Of a stretch of 64,000 nucleotides of DNA, positions 8,210-16,683 are shown in pieces. The notes below the pieces were generated by a model that did not search any database, had not been told where the DNA came from, and saw nothing but the letters and a program-made list of their open reading frames with translations. How positions within the stretch are numbered: position 1 is the stretch's first letter; each line of letters opens with the position of its first letter. Origin of the DNA: JASHPR01 sp963808705 (GTDB taxonomy: Bacteria > Actinomycetota > Actinomycetes > Streptosporangiales > Streptosporangiaceae); NCBI GenBank assembly GCA_963808705.1, contig CAWEHB010000005.1, forward strand, positions 248,001-312,000, read 5' to 3'. The translations under genes and the position numbers were made by a program.

Positions 8210-8311
8210 ATGACCTCACTGAGGAAGACCGCGCCCGCCGCCGGGCTCATCGCCGGCTCGGCACTCGGCGCGTTCCAGCCGCACCACAGCACACCCACCA
8301 CCACAACCTGA
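8210..8311 (+). CDS. Short hydrophobic peptide, possible leader or remnant
   Basis: 33 codons from the ATG at 8210 (weak AAAGG upstream), or 57 codons if the ATG at 8138 at the edge of the inverted repeat is used. It reads MTSLRKTAPAAGLIAGSALG and ends in a His/Thr tail. The start resembles a signal or first membrane segment (compare the DUF4386 remnant at 11056). It could be a leader peptide of the following genes or the stump of a lost membrane gene. No function can be given. Confidence 0.35.
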   Translation: MTSLRKTAPAAGLIAGSALGAFQPHHSTPTTTT

Positions 8312-8336
8312 TCCGCAACCAAGGAGGACACCTCCG

Positions 8337-8540
8337 ATGGCACACATCCACACCGCCGCCCGCCCGGCCGCCCGGCTGGCAGCCTGGCGGCCGCTGCGAG
8401 CCCCGCTAGCGCTCGCGCTGGCGCTGGCCGTCCCGGCCACGTCCCTGCTCCCCGCCCTGACCACCGGCCTGCGCGGGACCGGGACCGCGATCTCCTTTCC
8501 GCACGGCTTCGTGACGGCGCTCACCGGAGGAACACCGTGA
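8337..8540 (+). CDS. Small secreted or membrane protein coupled to hydrolase
   Basis: 67 aa, ATG at 8337 with GGAGG upstream. One hydrophobic, alanine/leucine-rich segment (PLALALALAVPATSLLPAL) lies in the middle, with a basic N-terminus in front, like a signal peptide or a single membrane anchor. The TGA stop overlaps the GTG start of the 709-aa hydrolase, which is classic translational coupling, so it may be a leader or a small partner protein. No family recognised. Confidence 0.5.
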   Translation: MAHIHTAARPAARLAAWRPLRAPLALALALAVPATSLLPALTTGLRGTGTAISFPHGFVTALTGGTP

Positions 8541-10666
8541 ATGCTATGGACTCCATGAAGAAAGACCCGGTCAGCAAATCCCCCCCATCCCGGTCATTCA
8601 CCTGGGCACGAATCGCTGCCCTGCTGGTGACCATCGTCCTATTGACGGGACTTACCTACCTGCGAGTCTCGTCCAGCCCGGAAACGGTCTCGGTCCCGCA
8701 GGGGGCGCACGCCGGCCAGCTGACCATGCACCCGTGCACCTATCCCACCGAGAACGGCGGCTACCGCGCTGATTGCGGAACGCTCGTCGTGCCCGAGGAC
8801 TGGGCAGACCCCCGGTCGCGCCTGATCGCGCTGCCGGTGACCCGGATCCTGGCTCGCTCATCCCACCCGCTGGCGCCAATCTTCCACCTCAACGGCGGCC
8901 CGGGCAAAACCAACATGACGTTCCCCCAAGCGAACCGCCTGGCCGCCCAGCACGATGTCGTCATGGTCGGCTACCGCGGCGTCGACGGCTCTTCGGTGCT
9001 GAACTGTCCCGAGGTGACGGCGGCGCTCGAGAACTCCGCAGACTACCTCGGCAAAGCGTCGCTGAGCGCGTACTCCCAGGCCTTCGCCTCGTGCGCGCAG
9101 CGGCTTGAGCGATCCGGCGTAGACCTCGCCGGCTACACGCTGGCGGAGCAGGCCGCCGACATCGACGCCGCTCGCGTCGCGCTCGGCTACAAGCGCATCG
9201 ACCTGCTCAGCGAAAGCGCCGGGACACGTCTCGCGATGATCTACGCGTGGCGGTACCCGAAAACTGTCGACCGCTCGGTGATGATCGGGGTCAACCCGCC
9301 CGGGAACTTCCTCTACAGCGGGGCCGAGATCGATCAGGGGATCGAGCGTTACTCGGCGCTGTGCGCGCAGCAGCCTGCCTGCCGGGCCCGCACCGGCAAC
9401 CTCGCCGCGAGCATGCAGCACACGGCGGCAGACATGCCGAAGCGGTGGTACTTCCTGCCGATCGAGCCGGGCAACGTCCGGGTCGGGACGTTCCTCGGGC
9501 TCACGGAGGCGACCTCGGTGGATTCGTGGCTGTCCGGGCCGATGACCCTCGACTCGTGGATCTCCGCCGCGCAGGGCGACCCGAGCGGCCTGTGGTTCCT
9601 ATCGCTGATGTCCGAACTCGTCCTCCCCCAGTCGTTCGTCTGGGGCGAGTTTGCAAGCATCGGGCTGGCCGACGCGCATCCCGTCGAGCGCTATTACAGC
9701 TCCGGCGCTGACCGGGGCTCGATCATCGGAAATCCCCTCGCGGAGTTTATTTGGGGGGCAGGAGGCCTTGTGCACGCCTGGCCGGCCAACCCGGGCGAGA
9801 ACCAGTACACCAGCGTGCAGAACTCGAGTGTCCCGACGCTGCTCGTCGGCGGGACGCTCGACTTCGAGACGCCAGCCCAGAACGCCACGAAGGAGCTGCT
9901 GCCGCACCTCTCCAACGGGCATCAGGTCATCCTGTCCGGGCTCGGGCACGTGGACGACTTCTGGTACTACGAGCCGAAAGCCAGCACGCAGTTGCTGACC
10001 AAGTTCTACGCCACCGGCCAGGTCGACACGTCCCGCTACACCCCGAACGTTGTCAGCTTCGCCACATCGCCCACGCAAACAGCGCAGACAGCGATTGCCA
10101 AGGACCTCCTTGCGGCAATGATCGGCCTCGCTCTCCTGGCTGCCCTGTGGCTGCTCTGGGTAGCGCGCCGGGTACGCAAGCACGGTGCCGCAGGGCGCAT
10201 GACCAGCCTCGCGACCCGCACCATCGTCCTGCTGGTGCTCGGGCTCGGCGGCTGGCTCGGAGCAGCCCTAGTCGTCCTGACGCTCTGGCCTTCGCTGTCC
10301 CTGTCCAGCGAACTGCTCGGGATTCTCGCACCGAGCGTGCCGATCGCGCTGGGCCTCTACCTGGCCTGGACTCACCGCGACTGGGACCGTGCCACCAAGT
10401 CACTCGGGCTCCTGGCCGCAATCGCCGGCGCTCTGCTCGGAGGGTGGCTCGGGTTCACCGCGGTATCCGGGCTGTTCGCGCTCGTCACCACCACGATCGG
10501 AGCTGCCGCAGCAGGCAACCTCGCCCTGATCGCCGTTAGCCTCGTCCGCGAACGGTCCGCGCGCGGCCATGGCAACGACCCCGCCGCAACCTACGCCGTA
10601 GCGCCCGCTCCGGGCAGCCTCGCACCTCACGCGGCCGCCCACCACGGCTCCGCAGAAGGCCCGTGA
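8537..10666 (+). CDS. TAP-like alpha/beta hydrolase with membrane C-terminus
   Basis: 709 aa. An N-terminal membrane segment (residues ~25-45) is followed by an extracytoplasmic hydrolase of the tripeptidyl-aminopeptidase/proline-iminopeptidase type: HLNGGPG oxyanion loop (~115), VGYRGVDGSS, nucleophile elbow LLSESAGTRLA (~225; Ser replaces the first Gly of GxSxG), acid GGTLDFETP and base GLGHVDDFW (~470). After ~540 come four or five hydrophobic segments, so the catalytic domain is tethered at both ends. Family members cleave N-terminal residues or esters outside the membrane; the substrate here is unknown. The GTG start overlaps the preceding leader ORF. A strong hairpin at 10750-10779 follows. 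Appears intact. Confidence 0.85.
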   Translation: MNAMDSMKKDPVSKSPPSRSFTWARIAALLVTIVLLTGLTYLRVSSSPETVSVPQGAHAGQLTMHPCTYPTENGGYRADCGTLVVPEDWADPRSRLIALPVTRILARSSHPLAPIFHLNGGPGKTNMTFPQANRLAAQHDVVMVGYRGVDGSSVLNCPEVTAALENSADYLGKASLSAYSQAFASCAQRLERSGVDLAGYTLAEQAADIDAARVALGYKRIDLLSESAGTRLAMIYAWRYPKTVDRSVMIGVNPPGNFLYSGAEIDQGIERYSALCAQQPACRARTGNLAASMQHTAADMPKRWYFLPIEPGNVRVGTFLGLTEATSVDSWLSGPMTLDSWISAAQGDPSGLWFLSLMSELVLPQSFVWGEFASIGLADAHPVERYYSSGADRGSIIGNPLAEFIWGAGGLVHAWPANPGENQYTSVQNSSVPTLLVGGTLDFETPAQNATKELLPHLSNGHQVILSGLGHVDDFWYYEPKASTQLLTKFYATGQVDTSRYTPNVVSFATSPTQTAQTAIAKDLLAAMIGLALLAALWLLWVARRVRKHGAAGRMTSLATRTIVLLVLGLGGWLGAALVVLTLWPSLSLSSELLGILAPSVPIALGLYLAWTHRDWDRATKSLGLLAAIAGALLGGWLGFTAVSGLFALVTTTIGAAAAGNLALIAVSLVRERSARGHGNDPAATYAVAPAPGSLAPHAAAHHGSAEGP

Positions 10667-10749
10667 CGCTGACGGTCATGATCCTCAGGGCCGGGCTGCG
10701 ATTACCGGGCCACCGGGATCGTCCTGACGGCCTGCGAAGGCCTTAAGCA

Positions 10750-10779
10750 GACCCCGGCCCCTTGCGAGGGGCCGGGGTC
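10750..10779 (+). terminator. Strong GC-rich hairpin terminator
   Basis: A perfect 13-bp stem (GACCCCGGCCCCT / AGGGGCCGGGGTC) with a TGCG loop lies 84 bp after the hydrolase stop. There is no U tract, as is usual in actinobacteria. Confidence 0.8.
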
Positions 10780-10791
10780 AGCCTCCTGTCT

Positions 10792-11006
10792 GACTACGTA
10801 TTCAAAGGCAAGATGACCGCTCGGTACGCCGACCATGATGAGGTTTCGAGGCCGGTGACGCCTGTTACATTCCGCCCGGCCACGTCCCGGTGAAGAACGA
10901 GCCCGGCACCGAGATCTTGTGGTTCAGCCCCAGCAAGGAGCTGCGCACGGCCGAGGCGGCCATGATGACGAACATGCAGGCGATGCAGGGCGGCTCAACG
11001 CCATAG
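10792..11006 (+). pseudogene. Cupin-like C-terminal remnant with frameshift
   Basis: The first frame reads DYVFKGKMTARYADHDEV. One base later the second frame continues FEAGDACYIPPGHVPVK, then ILWFSPSKELRTAEAAM and stops at 11004-11006. GDACYIPPGHVP is the second conserved cupin motif. GTTTCGAG probably lost one T. The N-terminal half of the barrel is missing. Not functional. Confidence 0.7.
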
Positions 11007-11055
11007 GCAAGGAGGCGCGCGGAGAGGCAAACTCCCGTCGAAGGAGGGAGTCCGC

Positions 11056-11168
11056 GTGGACTCAGCCAGAAGGACCGCGCTCGTCGCGGGCCTGTTCTAT
11101 CTGATCACCTTCGCTGCCGCGATCCCCTGTGTTCCTCGGAAGGCGGGGGGCTTCGGAGGGCACGACTA
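11056..11168 (+). pseudogene. DUF4386 N-terminal remnant
   Basis: GTG at 11056 with an excellent ribosome site (AAGGAGGGAG). It encodes MDSARRTALVAGLFYLITF, the first membrane segment of DUF4386 proteins (normally ~220 aa), then diverges after AAAIP and stops at 11168. The break lies ~150 bp before the tRNA/att scar. Confidence 0.65.
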
Positions 11169-11318
11169 GGGAGTACCGCGACGCTCATGGACCCTGGCGG
11201 ATAGCCGGGGGAGTACAGCACAGAAATACCGCAACCGGCCCGGACCCGGGTGGATTGGAGTGGACGCTGTAGGACGCTGACCAGCAGAGATACACCCCTG
11301 TGGACGTGCTGCCTGCTG

Positions 11319-11360
11319 ATGGCATGCAAGAGGTCTGGGGTTCAAATCCCCATAGCTCCA
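11319..11360 (+). other. 3' part of tRNA-Ala(GGC): integration (att) scar
   Basis: The sequence reads like a tRNA-Ala from the anticodon loop to the acceptor end: ATGGCAT loop with anticodon GGC, 3' stem GCAAG, variable AGGTC, T arm TGGGG-TTCAAAT-CCCCA, acceptor TAGCTCC and discriminator A at 11360. The matching 5' half (acceptor GGGGCTA, D arm, GCTTGC) is absent upstream, so this is not a gene. Such 3' segments are the attachment cores of tyrosine-integrase elements. Arm-like motifs lie on both sides (GTACAGCA...ATACCGCAAC near 11212-11236 and GTACAGCA...GTACCGCAAC near 11409-11431). Confidence 0.8.
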
Positions 11361-11631
11361 CTGGTCAGAGACATAATTAGAAATCCTGAGCCCGTAGTTC
11401 AGAGGCCTGTACAGCAGCAAAGTACCGCAACGGCGGTCAGGCGAGATGCCGTACACATGTTCGGATCGGGCTTTCCTGCCGGTGGCGGCTGCTGGCGTGG
11501 CTTGCGGAGGCCGGACTCTGAGGGCAGCTTCGGGTTCGCTGACCAGGAAAAGTGCACTTTCTTCCGGCCCGGTGACCCTTGACACTGTTGCCGGTGCGCG
11601 GCCCGTGCCGGGCGCGCAAGACCGCGGTGTG

Positions 11632-11790
11632 CAGGTGACTATTGCTGCTCGCGCAACAGCTCACGCCAGTCGTGCCCACTGCCTGACCTGCCGGTGCTGC
11701 AGGTCAGCATGGGCGCGGACGGGCCGAGCCGGCGGCGCGGCATGGTGCGCCGGGCTGGCGCCCGGGGAAGGGAGGGCTTCGCTGTGGATA
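11632..11790 (+). repeat. Dispersed repeat family, copy B (left part)
   Basis: Matches 18118-18260 in the same orientation with roughly 85% identity by eye: CAGGTGACTATTGCTGCT, then GCGCAACAGCTCA, then CGGTGCTG, GGGCGCGGACGGGCCGAGCC and GGCGCGGCATGG. The match fades after CGGGCTGGCGCC. No ORF inside is convincing. Confidence 0.7.
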
Positions 11791-12148
11791 GAGTGCGGTC
11801 CGGCTGGGTCGGCATCGCCCAGAAGACCGGTTTCGGGCGCGTCTCCCCGCTGCCGGGAATCTGGCCCTCCCCCACCTGGCACGGCCATCACCCTCCCGGT
11901 CGGCGTCGAGGACTACGCGGCGTACGCGCTGCGCGCCTGGCTGGCCCGCGAGCACACGATCAGCGCCCGGACGCGCCGGTTCGCCGCTTCAGCGTCTTGA
12001 AGGCGATGAATGTTGTGATCGACTTGTCCCGCGGGTCGAGCGGGCTGGGGTTGCGGGCATGACTGGCTTTCGCGGTTACGGCATGGGTTCGCTTACCGGT
12101 CACCGGCCCAGCCGGCAACGATCCGGGACGCGGGTCCGTGCGCCCAGG
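11791..12148. other. No recognisable gene
   Basis: About 360 bp of GC-rich sequence. Open frames here have no recognisable motif. A short piece reads as VEDYAAYALRAWLAREHTIS on the plus strand (11909-11969) and could be a protein fossil, but no family can be named. Confidence 0.4.
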
Positions 12149-12463
12149 TCAGCCCAGCTTCACCGCCGTCCCGGAGGCGCTCACCATCAGCATGTTGCTC
12201 CCCACGGACTCGTAGTCGACATCAACCCCGACCACCGCGTCGGCGCCCAGCTGGGCCGCCTGCTTCTCCATCTCGGCCAGCGCATCGCTGACCCCGGAAG
12301 CGAGTTCGTTCTCGTAGGACTTGGCCCGGCCGCCGAAGATATTGCGCATGCCGGCGCTCACGTCCTTGAATGCGTTCACGCCGAGCACGCCCTGGGCGGT
12401 GACGATGCCAAGGTATTCGGTCACGGGGCGGCCCTCGATCCCGGGGGTGGTCGTGCTGAGCAT
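12149..12463 (-). CDS. YbjQ/UPF0145 family protein
   Basis: 104 aa, ATG at 12463 with a purine-rich ribosome site (AAGGAGG) just upstream. It reads VTEYLGIVTAQGVLGVNAF, FGGRAKSYENELASGVSDAL and QLGADAVVGVDVDYESVG, the signature of the YbjQ (heavy-metal-binding-like) family, small pentameric proteins of unsettled function. Length and motif order are normal. It stands alone among decayed DNA. The ion-binding suggestion comes from the family name only. Confidence 0.9.
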   Translation of the reverse strand: MLSTTTPGIEGRPVTEYLGIVTAQGVLGVNAFKDVSAGMRNIFGGRAKSYENELASGVSDALAEMEKQAAQLGADAVVGVDVDYESVGSNMLMVSASGTAVKLG

Positions 12464-12622
12464 GTCCGTTCCTCCTTACTTTCGTCTGCGAGCGTGCGGT
12501 TCCCGATGTGCCGCCCACAAGGGCCTGGATGCCGCCGGCACAGATCACCCAGTTCGGTCTCGGCGGTCTCGGCGCAAATAGCCAGGCGGCGACTGGCTCC
12601 TCTATAAGGCGGCTACGGGTCG

Positions 12623-12862
12623 TCAAGCGGCAGACCAAGCCAACCACACAGCGTGACGTGACGAGAATGCTCGACGTGGTTGCAGCGCCGGAAGTTTGCC
12701 GATTGGGGCCGCGGACAGTTGCGTGTCGTCATCGTGGGCTGAATGCGGGCGGCGCGGCTGCCGCCGCTGCGGTACGGCGAGCTGGTGGCGCAGTATCAAG
12801 ATCTCTGCGGTCTGCCATGCCTTCTCACGCCGCGACAGCCGCAGCCACGTGGTCACCCGCAT
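12623..12862 (-). mobile_element. Transposase N-terminal fragment (rve/integrase type)
   Basis: Reads LSRREKAWQTAEILILRHQL, then AVPQRRQPRRP, the start of actinobacterial transposases with an integrase core. Similarity stops near HSAHDD and the catalytic DDE region is missing. An IS fossil beside the dehalogenase gene. Confidence 0.7.
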
Positions 12863-13076
12863 GATCAGAAGGAAGGCAAACCGCAGGCATATGACCGGTG
12901 ATCGTGACGGTCAGGCGGCAGGGAAGGGCAACCCTGCTGGTCAGAGCCATGGATGGGATTCTCGGCACGCACAGGCGCGATTCCGCTGTTCTTATGGCTC
13001 ACCCTGGGGCCCCGGGCCTCCGCCGGGGCGTGGTGGCCGTTGGCGGCCCGGCCTGGTGGCGTGGCAGCATGGCCGG

Positions 13077-13982
13077 ATGCGGTGCCTGCGCACTCCGGAG
13101 GACCGGTTCGCTGACCTGCCCGGGTTTGACTACCCGCCGCGGTATGCCGACGCCGGCGGGGTGCGGCTGGCCTGGGTGGAGGCCGGGCCGGGTGATGGCG
13201 AGCCGGTGTTGTTGCTGCACGGGGAGCCGAGCTGGTCGTATTTGTATCGCACGGTGATGGCGGTGCTGGCCGGGGCCGGGCTGCGGGCGATCGCGGTGGA
13301 CCTGGCCGGGTTCGGCCGCTCCGACAAGCCCGCCGAGATCGCCGATCATAGCTACGCGGCGCACGTGGAATGGATCCGGGCGCTGGCGTTCGACCGGCTG
13401 GACCTGCATGAGCTGACCCTGGTCGGGCAGGACTGGGGCGGGCTGATCGGGCTGCGGCTGGCCGCCGAGCACCCGCACCGGTTCGCCCGGATCGTGGCGG
13501 CTAACACCGGGCTGCCGACGGGCGACCAGCCGATGCCCGAGGTCTGGCTGCGATTCGCCGAGGTGGTGCGCACCGCCCCGGAGCTCAGCGTGTCCCGGCT
13601 GGTGCAGTCGGGCTGCCAGACCACACTGCCCGCGGCGGTGCTGGCCGCCTACGACGCGCCGTTCCCTGACGAGTCTTACCTGGCCGGGCCGCGGGCGATG
13701 CCGGGCTTGGTGCCGACTTCCCCCGACGACCCGGCCAGTGCTGCCAACCGGGCCGCCTGGCAGCGGCTGGCCGCGTGGGACAAGCCGTTCCTGGTCGCCT
13801 TCAGCGACCACGACCCCATCACCGGCGCCATGGCCCCGGTCCTGCAGCGCGCTGTGCCCGGCGCGGCCGGCATCGACCACCCGGTGATCACCGGCGCCGG
13901 GCACTTCCTGCAAGAAGACGCCGGCGAACGGCTCGGCACCATCATCGCCGGCTTCATCCGCTCCCACCCCGCCCGCCGCTGA
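13077..13982 (+). CDS. Haloalkane dehalogenase (HLD-I, DhlA/DhmA type)
   Basis: 301 aa from the ATG at 13077, which gives the family N-terminus MRCLRTPEDRFADLPGFDYP. It hydrolyses carbon-halogen bonds of small haloalkanes in the cytoplasm. Motifs: LLHGEPSWSYLYR (oxyanion loop, Glu-Pro-Ser-Trp with a halide-stabilising Trp, ~50), GFGRSDKP, nucleophile elbow LVGQDWGGLIG (Asp nucleophile followed by the second halide Trp, ~122), acid FSDHDPIT and base GAGHFLQED (~280). The triad and halide tryptophans look intact. Flanked by transposase fragments on both sides (12623 and 14352), so probably acquired as a mobile catabolic gene. An epoxide hydrolase is less likely because of HGEPSW. Confidence 0.88.
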   Translation: MRCLRTPEDRFADLPGFDYPPRYADAGGVRLAWVEAGPGDGEPVLLLHGEPSWSYLYRTVMAVLAGAGLRAIAVDLAGFGRSDKPAEIADHSYAAHVEWIRALAFDRLDLHELTLVGQDWGGLIGLRLAAEHPHRFARIVAANTGLPTGDQPMPEVWLRFAEVVRTAPELSVSRLVQSGCQTTLPAAVLAAYDAPFPDESYLAGPRAMPGLVPTSPDDPASAANRAAWQRLAAWDKPFLVAFSDHDPITGAMAPVLQRAVPGAAGIDHPVITGAGHFLQEDAGERLGTIIAGFIRSHPARR

Positions 13983-14269
13983 CCGGCCCCGCGCCCGGGC
14001 CAACGCGACACAACCGACTCGCGGCATGAGCGCGTGCGTCGCTCGTCTCGTGCGCGATCGGGCGCGCCGGGCTTGTCTACCCATGTACCGGCTCCCGGCG
14101 GAGGCATCCGCACGAGCCTGCGGACATTTGTATCAATCTGCTGATCTTCCTGACCGGTAAGGCATGGCGGCGCTAGCATCGTACGGGTTTGGGTCAGCTA
14201 GATCCTTTATCGGTGTGGTTGCACACTAGATCGACTACGTGGGGAACGCCGAAATTACAGCGGCTAACA

Positions 14270-14299
14270 GGGGTCCTCACTGTTGCCAGTGAGGACCCC
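14270..14299. terminator. Perfect hairpin, terminator or IS-end structure
   Basis: GGGGTCCTCACT and AGTGAGGACCCC form a 12-bp perfect stem with a GTTGCC loop, between the dehalogenase gene and the convergent IS5-type fragment. It could terminate transcription from both sides. Confidence 0.7.
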
Positions 14300-14351
14300 G
14301 GAGTCAGCTAACGCATTCGGGATTCACTCAATGAAGTGATCTCAGCGAAAG

Positions 14352-14690
14352 TCACGTGATATAGCCGTGCTCGAAATGGGTGAGGACGAGTGCTGCGCGG
14401 GCGATGTCGCCGATTTTGCTGGGGCTGGCGGTGACGTGCTGGAGGGTGCGCCAACGGCCGGTGAGCAGGGCGAACCCGCGTTCGCCGAGGCAGCGCAGCG
14501 AACGCTGGAGGGCGTTGCGGGTACGCGTGTTGATGTCGAGTTCCTGTCCTTGCGCCGGTTGCTTGACCGGGATGTGGATGCCAATGCCCGCGCCGTCGTA
14601 GCCGAGGTCAGCCAGCGTGGGCAGGTCTGCGGCGGCGCTGTAGAGGGCGGGCAGGGCGTGGCGGCGGGCGGCGGTGAGATCGTGCACCGA
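14352..14690 (-). mobile_element. IS5-family transposase C-terminal fragment
   Basis: Reads SVHDLTAARRHALPAL, then LADLGYDGAGIGIHIPVK, INTRTRNALQRSLRCLGE, RGFALLTGRWRTLQHVT and ARAALVLTHFEHGYIT at the stop. This is the last ~115 residues of IS5-type (DDE_Tnp_4-like) transposases. The N-terminal two thirds are missing; the break is near 14700, just where the next plus-strand frame begins. Confidence 0.8.
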
Positions 14691-14785
14691 GAGCGGACAC
14701 CAGAACGACGCCTGGGTCGAGGCACGACGGTTTGTCCTCTCGCTCGGGGAGTCCCGGCGGCAGCATACTGCCAGCGGGCAGCGCG

Positions 14786-15481
14786 ATGGCAGTAGCCAGC
14801 CTGGGAGTAGGCATCTTCGCAGCACTAGCGATTGTGGGACTGGTCGTTCTGCCATCGGCCAGTGCCGCGGAGAAGGCTCTTATCATCGGCGCGTGCCTTG
14901 CGCTGTCCATCGCAGGGCTCACCGGTGTTGCCGCGTGGCGGAACACGCGAAGATTCATCGCCATGGCAATAGCGGGAGGACTAGCGATAGCCTGCCTCGC
15001 CGGTCTCTCCATAACCGCAAGCGGAGCCAGCCGTGAGCAGCCACGTACGCTCGGGCCCCCTCCATCACCATCCTCCTCAACTGATCATGGGCAAGCCCCC
15101 CCGGTGTCTCCCGCCAAGCCCTCCACGTCAGCCTCGCCAGTACCGACGGCGTCTGCCAGCCAGGCAACAAGCGGCTCCTCGCAGTTCTTGACGAACCTGA
15201 ACGGCGACAGCGGCGACACTGACACTGAGCCTTTTTCATCCGGCGATTTCGCGGGCTTGAAGGGGGACTGTTTACGTTGCGTGCGGAGACAGGGAACGCG
15301 CGTGGGTCGATCGCCCGGGTCGGCCATCGGCTCGGCATCAACACCGAGACGCTCCGTAACTGGGTTAATAAGGCGGAGGTCGATTCCGGGCAGCGGCCCG
15401 GGACCACGACCGAGGACAAGAAGCGGATCGCCGAGCTGGAACGCGAGGTGCGTGAGCTGCGCCGGGCGAATGAGATCCTGA
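14786..15481 (+). pseudogene. Membrane protein of unknown function, 3' end replaced by IS3
   Basis: From ATG 14786 (the frame opens upstream at a TTG, 14732): two or three hydrophobic segments (MAVASLGVGIFAALAIVG, KALIIGACLALSIAGLTG, AMAIAGGLAIACLAGL), then a Ser/Pro/Thr-rich extracytoplasmic linker around residues 95-145. From about 15262 the codons are read out of frame through the IS3 orfA, so the native C-terminus is lost. The N-terminus may also be lost, since it abuts the IS5 fragment. Function unknown. Confidence 0.45.
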
Positions 15482-15534
15482 AGGCGGCGAGTGCGTATTT
15501 CGCCCGGGAACTCGACCCCAGGTATCCGCGCTAG
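15277..15534 (+). CDS. IS3 OrfA (helix-turn-helix), N-terminally truncated
   Basis: Reads RAETGNARGSIARVGHRLGI, then NTETLRNWV, GTTTEDKKRIAELEREV and RELRRANEILKAAS, the HTH and leucine-zipper part of IS3 OrfA. The first ~20 residues typical of the family (a YPEEF-like start) are absent; the frame opens instead at a TTG joined to the upstream membrane gene. In an intact element OrfA ends in a programmed -1 shift into OrfB. Confidence 0.8.
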   Translation: MRAETGNARGSIARVGHRLGINTETLRNWVNKAEVDSGQRPGTTTEDKKRIAELEREVRELRRANEILKAASAYFARELDPRYPR

Positions 15535-15569
15535 TCGGGTTCGTTGATTCACATCGTGACCGGTTCGGG

Positions 15570-16436
15570 GTGGAACCGGCTTGCGCGGTCCTGGAAGTCC
15601 CGCCGTCGACGTATTACGCGGCGAAGAAGCGCGAGCGCGAGGCATCGGCGCGTGATGTGCGGGATGGGTGGCTGAAGAAGGAGATCATGCGCGTGTGGGA
15701 AGACAAGAGAATAGGCCGCCGGGTGTACGGGGCGCGGAAGGTGTGGCGGCAGCTGCGGCGGGAGGGCATCGAGGTGGCGCGCTGCACGGTGGAGCGGCTG
15801 ATGGGCGAGCTGGGCATCGCGGGCGCGGCTGCCAGGAGGAAGAGGCCGCGCACCACCGTACCGGCCCCGGCCGGGCAGCCGCGTCCGTCTGACCTGCTGG
15901 AGCGGGACTTCACCGCCGAGGCGCCCGCCCGCCGGTGGGTCGCCGATATCACGTACGTGGATACGGCCGGCGGTTTTGCGTATACCGCGTTCATCACTGA
16001 TTTGTTTTCCCGCCGGGTCGTCGGGTGGCAGGTCGCGGATACGCTGCGCGCTGAACTTGCCCTCGATGCCCTGGAGATGGCGATCTGGTCGTGCGGCGGT
16101 AAAATCGGGGACCAGCTTGTCCATCATTCCGACCGCGGTGTCCAGTACACCTCTATCCGCTATGCGGAGCGGCTGGGTGATATCGGTGCCGTCCGCTCCG
16201 TGGGGAGCAAGGGTGATTCTTACGATAATGCCGCCGCGGAGTCGGTGAACAGTCTTTACAAGAAAGAGCTCATCGACCGGGACGGTCCGTGGGATGGCGT
16301 CAGGGATGTCACCTTCGCCACTATGGACTGGGTCGCCTGGTACAATAATGAGCGGCTCCACTCCTCCTGCGGATATATTCCCCCGAAAGAATTCGAGGAA
16401 AACTACTACGCGCAGCCAGGCGCCCTGGTAGCATAA
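15570..16436 (+). CDS. IS3 OrfB transposase (integrase core)
   Basis: 288 aa from a GTG; in IS3 elements it is normally made as an OrfAB fusion by frameshifting. HTH_21-type region: RRVYGARKVWRQLRREGIEV. DDE core: WVADITYVDT (first Asp), HHSDRGVQYTS (second Asp) and DNAAAESVNSLYKKE (Glu). The C-terminus WYNNERLHSSCGYIPP is typical. No internal stops, so the enzyme itself looks intact although orfA is truncated. Confidence 0.9.
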   Translation: MEPACAVLEVPPSTYYAAKKREREASARDVRDGWLKKEIMRVWEDKRIGRRVYGARKVWRQLRREGIEVARCTVERLMGELGIAGAAARRKRPRTTVPAPAGQPRPSDLLERDFTAEAPARRWVADITYVDTAGGFAYTAFITDLFSRRVVGWQVADTLRAELALDALEMAIWSCGGKIGDQLVHHSDRGVQYTSIRYAERLGDIGAVRSVGSKGDSYDNAAAESVNSLYKKELIDRDGPWDGVRDVTFATMDWVAWYNNERLHSSCGYIPPKEFEENYYAQPGALVA

Positions 16437-16683
16437 TCATATTCGGCAAGTAAGGGCCTCCAAGTTTCCCGGGGCGCTCCATCTCCCTCATGTCCGCTCC
16501 ACACCTCATCGCGGTCAGAAGAGTGCACCCGGTTTGGGGTCATGAGGGTGCGCGTCTTTGCCTCATCCTCGGCGGCCATGATGTTGAGTTCATAGATAGC
16601 GAAAGCCATGCGAGTGTGTGCTGGAGTCAAGCGCGGGTCGCCCGGCGAAGTGCCGACCGGGCGAAGCGGAAAGGGGACGCGGG

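Larger units (their letters stand above)
15262..16480 (+). mobile_element. IS3-family insertion sequence, left end truncated
   Basis: Contains orfA (5'-truncated) and orfB in a -1 relation, as usual for IS3. A probable right end lies near 16456-16480, with CCTCCAAGTTTCCCGGGGCG, typical of actinobacterial IS3 termini. The expected matching left end and the first ~20 codons of orfA are missing, so the copy is probably immobile on its own. Confidence 0.8.

Noticed and set aside
11166..11585. Minus-strand frame containing SYGDLNPRPLAC
   Set aside because: This well-known pseudo-motif is the antisense translation of a tRNA 3' end; it helped identify the tRNA-Ala remnant but is not a protein.
11446..12000. 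184-codon plus-strand open frame after the att scar
   Set aside because: Overlaps dispersed repeat copy B, which is non-coding in the other copies; no motif.
16481..16630. Minus-strand frame beginning MAFAIYELNIMAAEDEAK
   Set aside because: It reads into the IS3 right end, has no ribosome site, and no family is recognised; it could be a gene start cut by the IS, but support is too weak.
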